A DNA stretch of 64,000 nucleotides from Rhizobium rosettiformans (lineage in GTDB: Bacteria > Pseudomonadota > Alphaproteobacteria > Rhizobiales > Rhizobiaceae). Both the position numbers and the translations under genes were made by a program. The first letter of the stretch is position 1. The number at the start of each line of letters is the position of its first letter. The stretch lies in the NCBI RefSeq assembly GCF_016806065.1, contig NZ_CP032405.1:3066001-3130000 (forward strand). The letters are read 5' to 3'. Below, piece by piece: positions 35,334 to 46,497 of this stretch. The notes beneath the pieces were generated by a model. That model was not told the origin of the DNA, searched no databases, and saw only the letters and a list, made by a program, of their open reading frames with translations.

Positions 35334-35699
35334 ATGACTGAACTGCTCGGTTCTTACCTTCCGATCGCCATCTTCATCGGCATATCCTTGATCATCGGTA
35401 TTGCGCTTCTGGTGGCGCCCTTTGCCGTTGCCTACAAGGCGCCCGATTCGGAGAAGCTGTCGGCCTACGAGTGCGGCTTCAATGCGTTCGACGATGCCCG
35501 CATGAAGTTCGACATCCGGTTCTACCTGGTGTCGATCCTCTTCATCATCTTCGACCTCGAAGTCGCCTTCCTGTTCCCCTGGGCAGTATCTTTCGGTGAG
35601 ATCGGCTGGTTCGGCTTCTGGTCGATGATGGTTTTCCTCGGTGTTCTCACCGTCGGCTTTATCTATGAATGGAAGAAGGGGGCGCTCGAATGGGAGTGA
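35334..35699 (+). CDS. nuoA: NADH-quinone oxidoreductase subunit A
   Basis: First gene of the complex I operon. The 121-residue protein has three membrane helices. It carries the conserved loop [50 protein letters not shown], which lies at the quinone-channel entrance and includes the acidic pair DLE. Two ATGs stand in tandem (35331 and 35334); the second has better spacing from the CAGGG ribosome site. The 3' end overlaps nuoB by 10 bases, implying coupled translation. Confidence 0.96.
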   Translation: MTELLGSYLPIAIFIGISLIIGIALLVAPFAVAYKAPDSEKLSAYECGFNAFDDARMKFDIRFYLVSILFIIFDLEVAFLFPWAVSFGEIGWFGFWSMMVFLGVLTVGFIYEWKKGALEWE

Positions 35700-36271
35700 T
35701 CCAATCCGACGCCACGCTGGTGGCGCCTCAGGCCAAGGGCATCATTGACCCGAACACGGGCAAGCCCATCGGCAGCGACGACCGTTTCTTCGGCGAGATC
35801 AGCAACGAGCTCGCCGACAAGGGCTTTCTCGTCACCTCTACCGACGAGCTGATCAACTGGGCCCGTACCGGCTCGCTGATGTGGATGACCTTCGGTCTGG
35901 CCTGCTGCGCCGTCGAAATGATGCAGCTGTCGATGCCGCGTTACGATGCGGAGCGTTTCGGCTTTGCGCCGCGCGCTTCGCCGCGCCAGTCCGACGTCAT
36001 GATCGTTGCCGGCACGCTGACCAACAAGATGGCGCCCGCACTCCGCAAGGTCTACGACCAGATGCCGGAGCCGCGTTACGTGATCTCGATGGGCTCCTGC
36101 GCCAACGGCGGCGGCTACTATCATTATTCCTATTCCGTCGTGCGCGGCTGCGATCGCGTCGTGCCGGTCGATATCTACGTGCCGGGCTGTCCCCCCACGG
36201 CAGAAGCTCTGCTCTACGGCGTGATGCTCCTGCAGAAGAAGATCCGGCGCACGGGCACGATCGAGCGGTAA
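35690..36271 (+). CDS. nuoB: NADH-quinone oxidoreductase subunit B
   Basis: A 193-residue subunit binding cluster N2, the last Fe-S centre before quinone. The ligands are visible in [12 protein letters not shown] (adjacent cysteines), [20 protein letters not shown] and [17 protein letters not shown]. The longer upstream frame overlaps nuoA; the ATG at 35690 follows GAAGGGGG and gives the family start [13 protein letters not shown]. It belongs to the peripheral arm beside NuoD. Confidence 0.97.
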   Translation: MGVIQSDATLVAPQAKGIIDPNTGKPIGSDDRFFGEISNELADKGFLVTSTDELINWARTGSLMWMTFGLACCAVEMMQLSMPRYDAERFGFAPRASPRQSDVMIVAGTLTNKMAPALRKVYDQMPEPRYVISMGSCANGGGYYHYSYSVVRGCDRVVPVDIYVPGCPPTAEALLYGVMLLQKKIRRTGTIER

Positions 36272-36289
36272 GGCGAAGGGACTGAAAAC

Positions 36290-36892
36290 ATGAGTGAAGC
36301 CCTGAACGAGCTCGCTTCCTACCTCGCAGAGGTCCGTGGTGCGCTGATTTCGTCGAGCGACATCAGCTTCGGCGAACTGACGCTGACGGCGAAGTCGGAA
36401 AACCTGATCCCGCTTCTGACCTTCCTGCGTGATGACGTCCAGTGTGGCTTCGTCAACCTGATCGACATCTGCGGCGTCGACTACCCGAAGCGCGAAGACC
36501 GCTTCGATGTGGTCTACCACCTGCTGTCGCCGCGTCAGAACCTGCGCATCCGCATCAAGGTCGCAACCGGCGAGTTCAAGCCGGTCCCGTCGGCCTGCCC
36601 GGTTTTCCCCGGTGCCGACTGGTTCGAGCGCGAAGCCTGGGATATGTACGGCATTCTCTTCACCGATCACCCGGATCTGCGCCGCATCCTGACGGATTAT
36701 GGTTTTGAAGGCCATCCGCTGCGCAAGGACTTTCCCACGACCGGTTTCGTCGAGGTTCGCTACGACGATAGCGCCAAGCGCGTCGTCTACGAGCCCGTTG
36801 AGCTCAAGCAGGAATTCCGCAATTTCGACTTCCTCTCGCCCTGGGAAGGCACGGATTACGTGCTGCCCGGCGATGAAAAAGCGGCCAAGTGA
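36290..36892 (+). CDS. nuoC: NADH-quinone oxidoreductase subunit C
   Basis: A 200-residue 30-kDa-type subunit, separate from NuoD as usual in alphaproteobacteria and mitochondria (fused in E. coli). Signature [26 protein letters not shown] text ([19 protein letters not shown]), [23 protein letters not shown], and [22 protein letters not shown] near the C-terminus. It helps hold the peripheral arm to the membrane arm. Confidence 0.97.
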   Translation: MSEALNELASYLAEVRGALISSSDISFGELTLTAKSENLIPLLTFLRDDVQCGFVNLIDICGVDYPKREDRFDVVYHLLSPRQNLRIRIKVATGEFKPVPSACPVFPGADWFEREAWDMYGILFTDHPDLRRILTDYGFEGHPLRKDFPTTGFVEVRYDDSAKRVVYEPVELKQEFRNFDFLSPWEGTDYVLPGDEKAAK

Positions 36893-36909
36893 GCGGAAGG
36901 GCAGAGACC

Positions 36910-38100
36910 ATGACTGAACACAACGTCCGCAACTTCAACATCAACTTCGGCCCGCAGCACCCGGCGGCGCACGGCGTTCTTCGCCTCGTTCTGGAATTGG
37001 ATGGGGAAATCGTCGAGCGCGTCGATCCGCATATCGGCCTGCTTCATCGCGGCACCGAAAAGCTGATCGAAACCAAGACCTATCTGCAGGCGCTGCCCTA
37101 TTTCGATCGCCTCGACTATGTCGCGCCGATGAACCAGGAGCATGCCTATTCGCTGGCCGTCGAAAAGCTCCTCGACATCCAGATTCCGATCCGTGGTCAG
37201 CTGATCCGCGTTCTCTATTCTGAAATCGGTCGTATCCTCTCGCACCTCCTCAACGTCACCACGCAGGCCATGGACGTCGGCGCGCTGACGCCGCCGCTCT
37301 GGGGCTTCGAAGAGCGCGAAAAGCTGATGGTGTTCTATGAGCGCGCCTCTGGCGCCCGCATGCACGCAGCTTATGTCCGTCCGGGTGGCGTGCACCAGGA
37401 TCTGCCGCATCAGCTGGTCGAGGATATCGGCAAGTGGTGTGACCAGTTCCCGGAAAAGCTCGATGACATCGACGACCTTTTGACCGGCAACCGCATCTTC
37501 AAGCAGCGCAACGTCGACATCGGCGTCGTCAGCCTCGATGATTGCTGGGCCTGGGGCTTCTCTGGCGTCATGGTCCGCGGTTCGGGCGCTGCCTGGGACC
37601 TGCGCAAGTCGCAGCCCTACGAGTGCTATTCCGATCTCGACTTCGACATCATGGTCGGCAAGAACGGCGACTGCTATGACCGTTACCTGATCCGCATGTT
37701 CGAAATGCGCGAGTCGGTGAAGATCATGAAGCAGTGCGTCAACCGCCTGCTGGGTGATGCGAAGACCGGCCCGGTCTCGTCGCTGGACGGCAAGGTCGTT
37801 CCGCCGAAGCGCGGCGAGATGAAGCGCTCGATGGAAGGCCTGATCCACCACTTCAAGCTCTACACCGAAGGCTATCACGTGCCGGCCGGTGAGGTTTATG
37901 CTGCCGTCGAAGCCCCGAAGGGCGAGTTTGGCGTGTTCCTCGTCTCCGACGGCACCAACAAGCCGTATCGCTGCAAGATCCGCGCCCCGGGTTATGCGCA
38001 TCTGCAGGCCATGGATTTCCTGTGCCGCGGCCACCAGTTGGCCGACGTCTCGGCGATCCTCGGCTCGCTCGACATCGTGTTCGGGGAAGTAGACCGCTGA
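36910..38100 (+). CDS. nuoD: NADH-quinone oxidoreductase subunit D
   Basis: A 396-residue 49-kDa-type subunit that forms the quinone site with NuoB. It shows [24 protein letters not shown], with the histidine that contacts quinone, [38 protein letters not shown], and the C-terminal ending DIVFGEVDR. The ATG at 36910 is preferred to a slightly longer frame. Its TGA overlaps the ATG of the next small gene by one base. Confidence 0.97.
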   Translation: MTEHNVRNFNINFGPQHPAAHGVLRLVLELDGEIVERVDPHIGLLHRGTEKLIETKTYLQALPYFDRLDYVAPMNQEHAYSLAVEKLLDIQIPIRGQLIRVLYSEIGRILSHLLNVTTQAMDVGALTPPLWGFEEREKLMVFYERASGARMHAAYVRPGGVHQDLPHQLVEDIGKWCDQFPEKLDDIDDLLTGNRIFKQRNVDIGVVSLDDCWAWGFSGVMVRGSGAAWDLRKSQPYECYSDLDFDIMVGKNGDCYDRYLIRMFEMRESVKIMKQCVNRLLGDAKTGPVSSLDGKVVPPKRGEMKRSMEGLIHHFKLYTEGYHVPAGEVYAAVEAPKGEFGVFLVSDGTNKPYRCKIRAPGYAHLQAMDFLCRGHQLADVSAILGSLDIVFGEVDR

Positions 38101-38342
38101 TGCTGAGAGCCCTCGCAACCGTGCTGATCTGTCTCGGCGCCACCCAGGCGGTGGCCCAGGAGAACAGAGCTGTATCGTCGAGGGATTCAGTACCGATGGC
38201 CAAGCTGATCCAGGATGGATACGAGATCAAGAGCTCCAGTTGGACCGGCTCGAAGCTCTTCGTATTCCTTCAGAAAGACAATTCGGCCTATGCCTGCGAA
38301 TTCGCCAATGTGACGAATACGCGGTGTGGTTCCATAAACTGA
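38100..38342 (+). CDS. small secreted protein between nuoD and nuoE
   Basis: An 80-residue protein whose ATG shares a base with the nuoD stop, so it is translationally coupled. Residues 1-19 are a signal peptide ([19 protein letters not shown], cleavage before QEN). The mature part of about 60 residues is MAKLIQDGYEIKSSSWTGSKLFVFLQKDNSAYACEF with NTRCGSIN, with two cysteines that could form a disulfide. It is not a known complex I subunit. Position within the operon suggests an assembly or periplasmic-face accessory role, but this is inference. Confidence 0.75.
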   Translation: MLRALATVLICLGATQAVAQENRAVSSRDSVPMAKLIQDGYEIKSSSWTGSKLFVFLQKDNSAYACEFANVTNTRCGSIN

Positions 38343-38360
38343 GACAAGGCGTGAGGAAGT

Positions 38361-39485
38361 ATGTCCGTTCGTCGACTAGCCGAAGAGCAATTCCAGCCCG
38401 CAGCATTCGCATTCAATGCGGAAAATGCGACCTGGGCTGAAGCCACCATTCGCAAGTATCCGGCGGGTCGCCAGCAATCGGCGGTCATCCCACTTCTGAT
38501 GCGCGCACAGGAACAGGAAGGCTGGGTGACCAAGGCTGCGATCGAGTATGTCGCTGAAAAGCTCGACATGCCCTATATCCGCGTCCTCGAAGTCGCGACC
38601 TTCTACACGCAGTTCCAGCTGAAGCCGGTCGGCACACGCGCCCATATCCAGGTCTGCGGCACGACGCCCTGCATGCTGCGCGGTGCGGAAGACCTCATTC
38701 ACGTCTGCAAGTCGAAGATCCATCCGGAGCCTTTCGAGCGCAACGCAGACGGCACCTTGTCCTGGGAAGAAGTCGAGTGTCAGGGCGCCTGCGTCAACGC
38801 GCCGATGGTGATGATCTTCAAGGATGCCTATGAAGACCTGACGGTCACCCAGCTCGAGCACATCATCGATCGCTTTGCGGCGGGCAAGGGTGCGGACATC
38901 AAGCCGGGCCCGCAGGTCGATCGCATCTTCTCGGCGCCGGTCGGTGGTCCGACCACGCTGACCGACGACATCCAGCCGATCCGCTTCACCGACACGCCGG
39001 CGCCGGCAAAGACCGAAGAGGCTGCCGTGCCTCCGGCGAATGCTGCAAAGCCGGTGACCGATGCGCCTGAAACGGACACGAAGCTGAAGACCCCGGCGAC
39101 CGCCAAGAAGGCTGCTGCCGAAAACGTCAAGCTGAAGGGCGACAGTGCCGATACGGCCCGTCCGGTCGAAAAGGAAGCCGCGCCGGCTCCTGCGTCTGTC
39201 ATGGACGAGAAGAACCGTCCTGCCGGCATCGAGCGACCGGAAACACCGGATGATCTGAAGATGATCTCCGGCGTCGGTCCGAAGATCGAAGCAACATTGA
39301 ACGGCCTTGGCATCTACAAGTTCGAGCAGATCGCCAAGTGGAAGAAGGCAGAGCGCGAGTGGGTGGATACCTATCTCAAGTTCTCCGGCCGCATCGAGCG
39401 GGACGACTGGGTCAAGCAGGCCAAGGCGCTCGCCAAGGGCGGCGAAGCGGAATACATCAAGGTCTTCGGCAAGAAGCCGCGCTGA
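38361..39485 (+). CDS. nuoE: NADH-quinone oxidoreductase subunit E with HhH C-terminal extension
   Basis: A 374-residue protein, about twice the length of ordinary NuoE. Residues 1-195 are the 24-kDa thioredoxin-like domain that binds the N1a [2Fe-2S] cluster, with ligands in [12 protein letters not shown] and [11 protein letters not shown]. Residues 200-285 are a low-complexity Ala/Pro/Lys linker. Residues 295-370 form a helix-hairpin-helix domain ([22 protein letters not shown], then [18 protein letters not shown]), usually DNA- or protein-binding. The same domain recurs in the gene at 40814. This extension is common in rhizobia, function unclear. Confidence 0.95.
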   Translation: MSVRRLAEEQFQPAAFAFNAENATWAEATIRKYPAGRQQSAVIPLLMRAQEQEGWVTKAAIEYVAEKLDMPYIRVLEVATFYTQFQLKPVGTRAHIQVCGTTPCMLRGAEDLIHVCKSKIHPEPFERNADGTLSWEEVECQGACVNAPMVMIFKDAYEDLTVTQLEHIIDRFAAGKGADIKPGPQVDRIFSAPVGGPTTLTDDIQPIRFTDTPAPAKTEEAAVPPANAAKPVTDAPETDTKLKTPATAKKAAAENVKLKGDSADTARPVEKEAAPAPASVMDEKNRPAGIERPETPDDLKMISGVGPKIEATLNGLGIYKFEQIAKWKKAEREWVDTYLKFSGRIERDDWVKQAKALAKGGEAEYIKVFGKKPR

Positions 39486-39496
39486 GAGGTTAGGTT

Positions 39497-40801
39497 ATGT
39501 TGAGAGATCAGGATCGCATCTTTACCAATATCTACGGCCTCAAGGACAAGTCCCTGAAGGGCGCGATGTCGCGCGGCCACTGGGATGGCACCAAGCAAAT
39601 CCTCGAAAAGGGCCGGGACTGGATCATCAACGAGATGAAGGCCTCAGGTCTTCGTGGTCGCGGCGGCGCAGGCTTCCCGACCGGTCTCAAGTGGTCCTTC
39701 ATGCCGAAGGAATCGGATGGCCGTCCGCACTATCTCGTTGTCAATGCCGACGAGTCGGAGCCCGGCACCTGCAAGGACCGCGAGATCATGCGCCATGATC
39801 CGCACACCCTGATCGAAGGCTGCGTCATCGCGTCCTTCGCCATGGGCGCGCATCATGCCTTCATCTATGTCCGCGGTGAGTTCATGCGCGAGCGTGAAGC
39901 CCTGCAGGCAGCGATCGACGAGTGCTACGACTACGGTCTGCTCGGCAAGAACAACAAGCTCGGCTATGACATCGACATCGTCGTGCACCATGGCGCCGGC
40001 GCCTATATCTGCGGCGAAGAAACCGCACTTCTCGAAAGCCTCGAGGGCAAGAAGGGCCAGCCGCGTCTGAAGCCGCCGTTCCCGGCCAACATGGGTCTCT
40101 ACGGCTGCCCAACCACGGTCAACAACGTCGAGTCGATTGCCGTTGCCCCGACCATCCTGCGTCGCGGTGCGTCCTGGTATTCGAGCTTCGGCCGTCCGAA
40201 CAATGCCGGCACCAAGCTCTTCTCGGTCTCCGGCCACGTCAACAAGCCGTGCACGGTCGAAGAAGCCATGTCGATCACCTTCCAGGAGTTGATCGAAAAG
40301 CACTGTGGCGGCATCCGCGGCGGCTGGGACAACCTGCTCGCCGTCATCCCGGGCGGCTCCTCGGTGCCTTGCGTGCCGGGCGCCCAGATGAAGGACGCGA
40401 TCATGGACTATGACGGTCTGCGCGAACTGGGCTCCGGCCTCGGCACCGCCGCGGTCATCGTCATGGACAAGTCGACCGACATCGTGAAGGCCATCTGGCG
40501 CCTCTCGGCATTCTATAAGCACGAGAGCTGCGGTCAGTGCACGCCGTGCCGCGAAGGCACGGGCTGGATGATGCGCGTCATGGAACGCATGGTGAAGGGC
40601 AATGCCCAGAAGCGGGAAATCGACATGCTCTTCCAGGTGACGAAGCAGGTCGAAGGCCACACCATCTGTGCGCTCGGTGATGCGGCTGCCTGGCCGATCC
40701 AGGGCCTGATCAAGCATTTCCGTCCGGAGATGGAAAAGCGCATCGATCAATACACCCGCAACGCGATCGCCCACGGGGTGGTCATGGAAGCGGCAGAGTA
40801 A
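39497..40801 (+). CDS. nuoF: NADH-quinone oxidoreductase subunit F
   Basis: A 434-residue 51-kDa-type subunit that binds FMN and NADH and the N3 [4Fe-4S] cluster. Motifs: [20 protein letters not shown] (NADH/FMN glycine-rich loop), [42 protein letters not shown], and the cluster ligands in [15 protein letters not shown] with the fourth at [13 protein letters not shown]. It is the electron entry point of complex I. Confidence 0.98.
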   Translation: MLRDQDRIFTNIYGLKDKSLKGAMSRGHWDGTKQILEKGRDWIINEMKASGLRGRGGAGFPTGLKWSFMPKESDGRPHYLVVNADESEPGTCKDREIMRHDPHTLIEGCVIASFAMGAHHAFIYVRGEFMREREALQAAIDECYDYGLLGKNNKLGYDIDIVVHHGAGAYICGEETALLESLEGKKGQPRLKPPFPANMGLYGCPTTVNNVESIAVAPTILRRGASWYSSFGRPNNAGTKLFSVSGHVNKPCTVEEAMSITFQELIEKHCGGIRGGWDNLLAVIPGGSSVPCVPGAQMKDAIMDYDGLRELGSGLGTAAVIVMDKSTDIVKAIWRLSAFYKHESCGQCTPCREGTGWMMRVMERMVKGNAQKREIDMLFQVTKQVEGHTICALGDAAAWPIQGLIKHFRPEMEKRIDQYTRNAIAHGVVMEAAE

Positions 40802-40813
40802 GGGACAAAAGGG

Positions 40814-41578
40814 ATGACGAGCTCTTCGGACAAGGGCGGGAAGAAGGGGCCGGACGAGAAGGCTTCGGATGCTCGTGCTCCCGAAGGTCTCGACGACCTG
40901 ATGACCAATCCGGCGGCCGCCATGGCCGCCGCAACCGCCTTCGGCTTCGGCGTGGCGGCGCAGATGAGCAAGCTCTTCCTCGGCTCTATCCAGGGCGCCA
41001 TGGAAGTGACCGGCCAGATTGCGCGGCAACTCGAGGACGAACGCAAGGCGGCGGAAGCCAAGCAGACGACCGAGCCCGAAAGCAAGGTAGAGGCGCCCGC
41101 CGAGACGTCAGAGCCTCAACCGGCCCCGGCAGAGGTCAAGGCGAAGAAGCAGGTCGCGCCAAAGGCGAAGGCAAAGGCCGAAGCCGCGGTAAAGCCAGCA
41201 CCCGCCAAGGCTGAAAAGCCGAAGCCGGCGCCGAAGGCCAAGGTCGTTGCCAAGCCGACCGCTGCAACGAAGGTGAAGGCCGCGCCGAAAGCGAAGGCTC
41301 CGCCGAGTGCGAAGGTCGAGCCCGCCGTGCCGGCCGCGAAGCCGAAAAAGGCCTCCGGCAAGGCCGACGATCTGAAGAAGATCGACGGCATCGGGCCGAA
41401 GGTCGAGCAGGTCCTGAAGGGCAGGGGAGTGACCCGCCTCAAGGACCTCGCTGAGATGGATGAAAAGGCGCTTGTTGCGCTGGACAAGGAATTGGGTCTC
41501 GATGGCCGCGTGCTGCGAGACGACTGGGCAGGCCAGGCGCGCCGGTTGGCGGGCGGCAAGGCTCGGTCAGGCAAGTGA
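40814..41578 (+). CDS. HhH-domain protein embedded in the nuo operon
   Basis: A 254-residue protein not known as a complex I subunit. Residues 25-75 (DDLMTNPAAAMAAATAFGFGVAAQMSKLFLGSIQGAMEVT) are helical and phasin-like. Residues 80-180 are a long Ala/Lys/Pro-rich linker resembling histone H1-type tails. Residues 182-250 form a helix-hairpin-helix domain (DDLKKIDGIGPKVEQVLKGRGV and LDGRVLRDDWAGQARRLAGGK) clearly related to the C-terminal extension of NuoE two genes upstream. It sits 12 bp after nuoF. Role unknown; annotation as a nuclease or polymerase-like protein by the HhH alone would be unsafe. Confidence 0.8.
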   Translation: MTSSSDKGGKKGPDEKASDARAPEGLDDLMTNPAAAMAAATAFGFGVAAQMSKLFLGSIQGAMEVTGQIARQLEDERKAAEAKQTTEPESKVEAPAETSEPQPAPAEVKAKKQVAPKAKAKAEAAVKPAPAKAEKPKPAPKAKVVAKPTAATKVKAAPKAKAPPSAKVEPAVPAAKPKKASGKADDLKKIDGIGPKVEQVLKGRGVTRLKDLAEMDEKALVALDKELGLDGRVLRDDWAGQARRLAGGKARSGK

Positions 41579-41720
41579 GATTAAGGTTCGGCCGCGCGGG
41601 GGCGATGCGTCGGACTTGAGGGATAAAACCGGCAGTTTTCATCCGCTGCGGACGAAGACTGTCAGTCGCGGCAGGAATGCCCCGGCAGGATGCGCGGAAG
41701 CGTGAGGCAGGAAGGCGAAT

Positions 41721-43802
41721 ATGACTAAGCTGAAGATCGACGGAAAAGAGATCGAGGTTCCGGATCATTTCACGCTGTTGCAGGCGTGCGAGGAAGCCGG
41801 CGCCGAGGTTCCGCGCTTTTGTTTCCATGAGCGGCTGTCGGTCGCCGGCAATTGCCGTATGTGCCTTGTCGAGGTGAAGGGTGGCCCGCCGAAGCCGGCC
41901 GCCTCCTGCGCCATGGGCGTGCGCGACATCCGTGGCGGACCGAACGGCGAACTGCCGGAAGTCTTCACCAACACGCCGATGGTCAAGAAGGCCCGCGAAG
42001 GCGTGATGGAATTCCTGCTGATCAACCATCCGCTGGATTGCCCGATCTGCGACCAGGGTGGCGAATGCGACCTGCAGGACCAGGCCATGGCCTTCGGTAT
42101 CGATAGCTCGCGCTACACCGAGAACAAGCGCGCCGTCGAAGACAAATATATCGGACCGCTGGTCAAGACCGTGATGAACCGCTGCATTCACTGCACGCGC
42201 TGCGTCCGCTTCACGACCGAAGTCGCTGGCATTGCCGAACTCGGCCTGATCGGCCGTGGCGAAGATGCCGAGATCACGACCTATCTCGAGCAGGCGATGA
42301 CGTCGGAGCTGCAGGGCAATGTCGTCGACCTCTGCCCGGTCGGCGCACTGACCTCCAAGCCCTTCGCCTTCACCGCCCGTCCGTGGGAACTGAACAAGAC
42401 CGAATCGGTCGACGTCATGGACGCGCTCGGCTCCGCCATCCGCGTCGATACCCGCGGCCGCGAAGTCATGCGCATCATGCCGCGCGTCAACGAGCAGATC
42501 AACGAAGAGTGGATCTCCGACAAGACCCGCTTCATCTGGGATGGCCTGAAGACCCAGCGTCTCGACCGCCCCTATGTGAAGAAGGATGGCCGCCTGCAGC
42601 CCGCAAGCTGGGCCGAAGCCTTTGCCGCGATCAAGTCGGCCGTTGCCTCGACCTCCGCTGACAAGATCGGTGCTGTCGCCGGTGACCTCGCTTCCGTCGA
42701 GGAGATCTTCGCGCTGAAGTCGCTCGTCAACGCACTCGGGTCCTCGAACACCGACTGTCGCCAGGATGGGACGGCACTTGATCCGTCGCTCGGCCGCTCG
42801 ACCTATCTCTTCAACGCTGGCATCGAAGGCATTGAAGCCGCAGACGCAATCCTGATCGTCGGCGCCAACCCGCGCTACGAAGCGGCTGTCTTGAACGCCC
42901 GTATTCGCAAGCGCTGGCGTCGCGGTGGTCTGCCGATTGGCGTGATCGGCGAAGGCGGCGAGTTGCGTTACCCTTACGAATATCTCGGTGCTGGCACCGA
43001 GACGCTGTCTGACCTCATTTCCGGCAAGAACAACTTCGCCGAAGCTCTGAAGGCTGCAAAGAACCCGCTTGTTATGATCGGCCAGGGCGCTCTGTCCGGC
43101 GCCGACGGCAAGGCTGTTCTCGCGAACGCTGCCAAGCTGGCCGCCGATGTCGGCGCAGTGACTGATGAGTGGAACGGCTTCTGTGTCCTGCACACCGCAG
43201 CCTCGCGAGTCGGCGCTCTCGACCTCGGCTTCGTGCCGGGCGAAGGGGCTGTGGCCGCCGGTCAGATGCTGTCTTCACTCGACGTCGTCTTCCTGCTCGG
43301 CGCCGATGAACTGGACTTCTCCGCCAAAACAGCGAAATGCGTCGTCTATATCGGCAGCCATGGCGACAACGGCGCACACTACGCCGACGTTATCCTGCCG
43401 GGTGCGACCTACACCGAGAAGTCGGGTACCTGGGTCAACACCGAAGGCCGCGTCCAGATGGGCAACCGCGCCGGATTTGCGCCGGGCGAGGCCCGCGAAG
43501 ACTGGGCTATCCTGCGTGCACTCTCCGACGTGCTCGGCAAGAAGCTGCCCTTTGATTCGCTGTCGCAGCTGCGTGGCCAGCTCTATGAAGCCTACCCGCA
43601 TTTTGCCGAGATCGACGAGATCGCGCCGGGCTCTTCGGCCGATATTGCTGCACTGGCGAAAAAACCCGGGAAGATGGGCAAGTCTCTGTTTGCGTCGCCG
43701 GTCAAAGACTTCTATTTGACGAACCCGATCGCACGCGCTTCGGCCGTCATGGCAGAGTGCTCGGCATTGGCCCGCAACAATTTCAAGGCCGCGGCAGAGT
43801 AA
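41721..43802 (+). CDS. nuoG: NADH-quinone oxidoreductase subunit G
   Basis: A 693-residue 75-kDa-type subunit. The N-terminal domain binds N1b ([19 protein letters not shown] and CAMG), N5 and N4 ([18 protein letters not shown] and [17 protein letters not shown], with [14 protein letters not shown]). The C-terminal part is a molybdopterin-oxidoreductase-like fold without cofactor, as is normal. A 142-bp gap with no supported gene separates it from the HhH protein. Confidence 0.98.
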   Translation: MTKLKIDGKEIEVPDHFTLLQACEEAGAEVPRFCFHERLSVAGNCRMCLVEVKGGPPKPAASCAMGVRDIRGGPNGELPEVFTNTPMVKKAREGVMEFLLINHPLDCPICDQGGECDLQDQAMAFGIDSSRYTENKRAVEDKYIGPLVKTVMNRCIHCTRCVRFTTEVAGIAELGLIGRGEDAEITTYLEQAMTSELQGNVVDLCPVGALTSKPFAFTARPWELNKTESVDVMDALGSAIRVDTRGREVMRIMPRVNEQINEEWISDKTRFIWDGLKTQRLDRPYVKKDGRLQPASWAEAFAAIKSAVASTSADKIGAVAGDLASVEEIFALKSLVNALGSSNTDCRQDGTALDPSLGRSTYLFNAGIEGIEAADAILIVGANPRYEAAVLNARIRKRWRRGGLPIGVIGEGGELRYPYEYLGAGTETLSDLISGKNNFAEALKAAKNPLVMIGQGALSGADGKAVLANAAKLAADVGAVTDEWNGFCVLHTAASRVGALDLGFVPGEGAVAAGQMLSSLDVVFLLGADELDFSAKTAKCVVYIGSHGDNGAHYADVILPGATYTEKSGTWVNTEGRVQMGNRAGFAPGEAREDWAILRALSDVLGKKLPFDSLSQLRGQLYEAYPHFAEIDEIAPGSSADIAALAKKPGKMGKSLFASPVKDFYLTNPIARASAVMAECSALARNNFKAAAE

Positions 43803-43814
43803 GGGCAGGGGACC

Positions 43815-44858
43815 ATGGATAATTTCGTTTCCACCTATGTGTGGCCGGCGGCCATCATGATTGGGCAGTCCCTTCTGCTGCTCGTCTGCCTGCTCGTCTT
43901 CATCGCCTATATCCTGCTTGCAGACCGCAAGATCTGGGCTGCCGTTCAGCTGCGCCGCGGCCCGAACGTTGTCGGCCCCTGGGGTCTCTTCCAGTCCTTC
44001 GCCGACCTTTTGAAGTTCGTCTTCAAGGAGCCGGTCATTCCGGCCGGCGCCAACAAGGGTGTCTTCCTGCTCGCTCCTCTCGTCGCTGTGACTTTGGCGC
44101 TCGCGACCTGGGCCGTCATCCCGGTCAACGCCGGATGGGTGATCGCCAACATCAATGTCGGCATCCTCTTCGTCTTTGCGGTCTCCTCGCTCGAAGTCTA
44201 CGGCATCATCATGGGTGGCTGGGCGTCGAATTCGAAGTATCCGTTCCTCGGCGCGCTCCGCTCGGCAGCGCAGATGGTCTCCTATGAAGTCTCGATGGGC
44301 TTCGTGATCGTCACCGTTTTGCTCTGCGTCGGTTCGCTGAACCTGACTGATATCGTGCTTGCCCAGAACACCGGCCTCGGCACGATGATGGGTCTTCCGG
44401 CCTCCTTCCTCGACTGGCACTGGTTGGCGCTCTTCCCGATGTTCGTGATCTTCTTCATCTCGGCATTGGCAGAAACCAACCGTCCGCCCTTCGACCTTCC
44501 GGAAGCCGAATCCGAACTCGTCGCCGGCTTCATGGTCGAATATGGCTCGACCCCGTACATGATGTTCATGCTCGGCGAATATGCAGCCATCGTCCTGATG
44601 TGCTCGCTGACCACGATCCTCTTCCTCGGGGGCTGGCTGCCGCCGGTCGACGTCTGGTTCCTGAATTGGGTCCCCGGCATCATCTGGTTCGTGCTGAAGG
44701 CGTCAATGGTCTTCTTCATGTTCGCCATGGTGAAGGCATTCGTTCCGCGCTACCGCTATGACCAGCTGATGCGTCTCGGCTGGAAGGTCTTCCTTCCGAT
44801 CTCGCTCGCCATGGTCATCATCACGGCATTCGTGCTCAAGCTGATGGGTTGGGCGTGA
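43815..44858 (+). CDS. nuoH: NADH-quinone oxidoreductase subunit H
   Basis: A 347-residue membrane subunit with eight or so helices that forms the quinone chamber with NuoB and NuoD. Conserved loops: [34 protein letters not shown] at the N-terminal side, and [27 protein letters not shown], the acidic quinone-site loop. The C-terminus [18 protein letters not shown] is typical. Confidence 0.98.
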   Translation: MDNFVSTYVWPAAIMIGQSLLLLVCLLVFIAYILLADRKIWAAVQLRRGPNVVGPWGLFQSFADLLKFVFKEPVIPAGANKGVFLLAPLVAVTLALATWAVIPVNAGWVIANINVGILFVFAVSSLEVYGIIMGGWASNSKYPFLGALRSAAQMVSYEVSMGFVIVTVLLCVGSLNLTDIVLAQNTGLGTMMGLPASFLDWHWLALFPMFVIFFISALAETNRPPFDLPEAESELVAGFMVEYGSTPYMMFMLGEYAAIVLMCSLTTILFLGGWLPPVDVWFLNWVPGIIWFVLKASMVFFMFAMVKAFVPRYRYDQLMRLGWKVFLPISLAMVIITAFVLKLMGWA

Positions 44859-44897
44859 TGATGCCCGGCCGCAACCTCAGCTGCATTGGAGAATAAG

Positions 44898-45386
44898 ATG
44901 GCAATTGCACAGGCTATCAATTCGGTCTTCCTGAAGGAGTTCGTCGGCGCTTTCTTCCTGTCGATGCGCTACTTCTTCAAGCAGAAGGCAACGATCAACT
45001 ACCCGTTCGAAAAGGGCCCGGTCTCGGCGCGCTTCCGCGGCGAGCATGCGCTGCGCCGCTATCCGAACGGCGAAGAGCGCTGCATCGCCTGCAAGCTCTG
45101 CGAGGCGATCTGTCCTGCCCAGGCCATCACCATCGAGGCTGGTCCGCGCCGCAATGACGGCACCCGCCGCACGGTGCGTTATGACATCGACATGGTGAAG
45201 TGCATCTATTGCGGTTTCTGCCAGGAAGCCTGCCCGGTCGACGCGATCGTCGAGGGACCGAACTTCGAGTTCGCCACCGAGACCCGCGAAGAACTTTACT
45301 TCGACAAGGCGCGCCTGCTCGACAACGGCGACCGCTGGGAACGGGAAATCGCGCGCAACATCGCGATCGACTCGCCCTACCGCTGA
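44898..45386 (+). CDS. nuoI: NADH-quinone oxidoreductase subunit I
   Basis: A 162-residue 23-kDa-type ferredoxin-like subunit carrying N6a and N6b. Both 4Fe-4S motifs are complete: [16 protein letters not shown] and [33 protein letters not shown] precedes them. The ATG at 44898 follows GGAG and gives the family start [15 protein letters not shown]. Confidence 0.98.
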   Translation: MAIAQAINSVFLKEFVGAFFLSMRYFFKQKATINYPFEKGPVSARFRGEHALRRYPNGEERCIACKLCEAICPAQAITIEAGPRRNDGTRRTVRYDIDMVKCIYCGFCQEACPVDAIVEGPNFEFATETREELYFDKARLLDNGDRWEREIARNIAIDSPYR

Positions 45387-45537
45387 TCCCTTGGGATCGA
45401 TCGCCTTGGGCGGAGCGCGGGGCTTCGCCGGGGCACATGATGAATTTTGTAACGGGCGTGCCGATGGGGATATCGGTCACGCCTTATCGGGCGGCGGGGC
45501 AGGGCCCTCGTCCGGGGGAAGATGAAAAGGCACCAAC

Positions 45538-46152
45538 ATGGGTCTTCAGGCTCTCTTTTTCTATCTCTTCGCCTTTGTCGCTGTGGCTTCGGCCTTCATG
45601 GTGATATCGGCTCGGAACCCGGTCCATTCGGTCCTGTTCCTCATTCTGACCTTCATCAACGCGGCGGGTCTTCTGCTCCTCACGGGAGCTGAATTCCTGG
45701 CGATGATCCTGCTGGTCGTCTATGTCGGCGCGGTCGCGGTTCTCTTCCTCTTCGTCGTCATGATGCTCGACATCGACTTCACCGAATTGAGGGCAGGGGC
45801 TGCGAAATACGCACCGGTTGGCGCGCTTATCGGCCTCATCGTTGCGGTCGAACTTGTCGTCGTCATCGGCGGAACCACGATCAGCCCGGAAGCTCTGAAC
45901 GCGATCACCCAGCCTATTCCCGCTGTGGCAGACCGCCAGAATACCCAGGCGCTTGGCGACGTGCTCTACACGGACTACGTCTTCTTCTTCCAGATCGCCG
46001 GTCTCGTCCTGTTCGTCGCCATGATCGGTGCGATCGTGCTGACGCTGCGCCACCGCACCAACATCAAGCGCCAGGACATCTCCGCCCAGGTCGCCCGCAC
46101 GCCGGAAACCGCCGTCAAGGTTGTCAAGGTCAAGCCGGGCCAGGGCGTCTGA
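45538..46152 (+). CDS. nuoJ: NADH-quinone oxidoreductase subunit J
   Basis: A 204-residue membrane subunit with five helices. The broken, functionally important third helix reads [29 protein letters not shown]. The C-terminal tail is charged. A 151-bp gap precedes the gene; it has hairpin potential (GGGGCTTCGCCGG) and a poorly supported short frame, but no gene that I accept. Confidence 0.96.
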   Translation: MGLQALFFYLFAFVAVASAFMVISARNPVHSVLFLILTFINAAGLLLLTGAEFLAMILLVVYVGAVAVLFLFVVMMLDIDFTELRAGAAKYAPVGALIGLIVAVELVVVIGGTTISPEALNAITQPIPAVADRQNTQALGDVLYTDYVFFFQIAGLVLFVAMIGAIVLTLRHRTNIKRQDISAQVARTPETAVKVVKVKPGQGV

Positions 46153-46181
46153 GCCGAGCACGAGGTCAAGGAACAAGAATT

Positions 46182-46490
46182 ATGGAAATCGGTCTTTCCC
46201 ACTACCTGACAGTCAGTGCCCTGCTGTTCACCCTGGGCGTCTTCGGCATCTTCCTGAACCGCAAGAACATCATCGTCATCCTGATGTCGATCGAACTGAT
46301 CCTGCTCGCGGTCAACATCAACATGGTGGCCTTCTCGAGCTTCCTCGGCGACCTCGTCGGCCAGGTGTTCGCGCTGTTTATCCTGACGGTTGCGGCCGCC
46401 GAAGCGGCCATCGGTCTGGCGATCCTCGTGGTCTTCTACCGTAATCGCGGCTCCATCGCCGTCGAAGACGTCAACATGATGAAGGGCTGA
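46182..46490 (+). CDS. nuoK: NADH-quinone oxidoreductase subunit K
   Basis: A 102-residue subunit with three helices, homologous to MrpC. Glutamates in [18 protein letters not shown] and [18 protein letters not shown] form part of the proton path. The gene starts 29 bp after nuoJ and ends seven bases before nuoL. Confidence 0.97.
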   Translation: MEIGLSHYLTVSALLFTLGVFGIFLNRKNIIVILMSIELILLAVNINMVAFSSFLGDLVGQVFALFILTVAAAEAAIGLAILVVFYRNRGSIAVEDVNMMKG

Positions 46491-46497
46491 TCGGGTC

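Noticed and set aside
41579..41720. Possible small gene in the gap before nuoG
   Set aside because: No start with a ribosome site and no conserved-looking peptide.
45387..45537. Possible small gene in the nuoI-nuoJ gap (ATG at 45438)
   Set aside because: No ribosome site at the right distance, and its frame runs into nuoJ.
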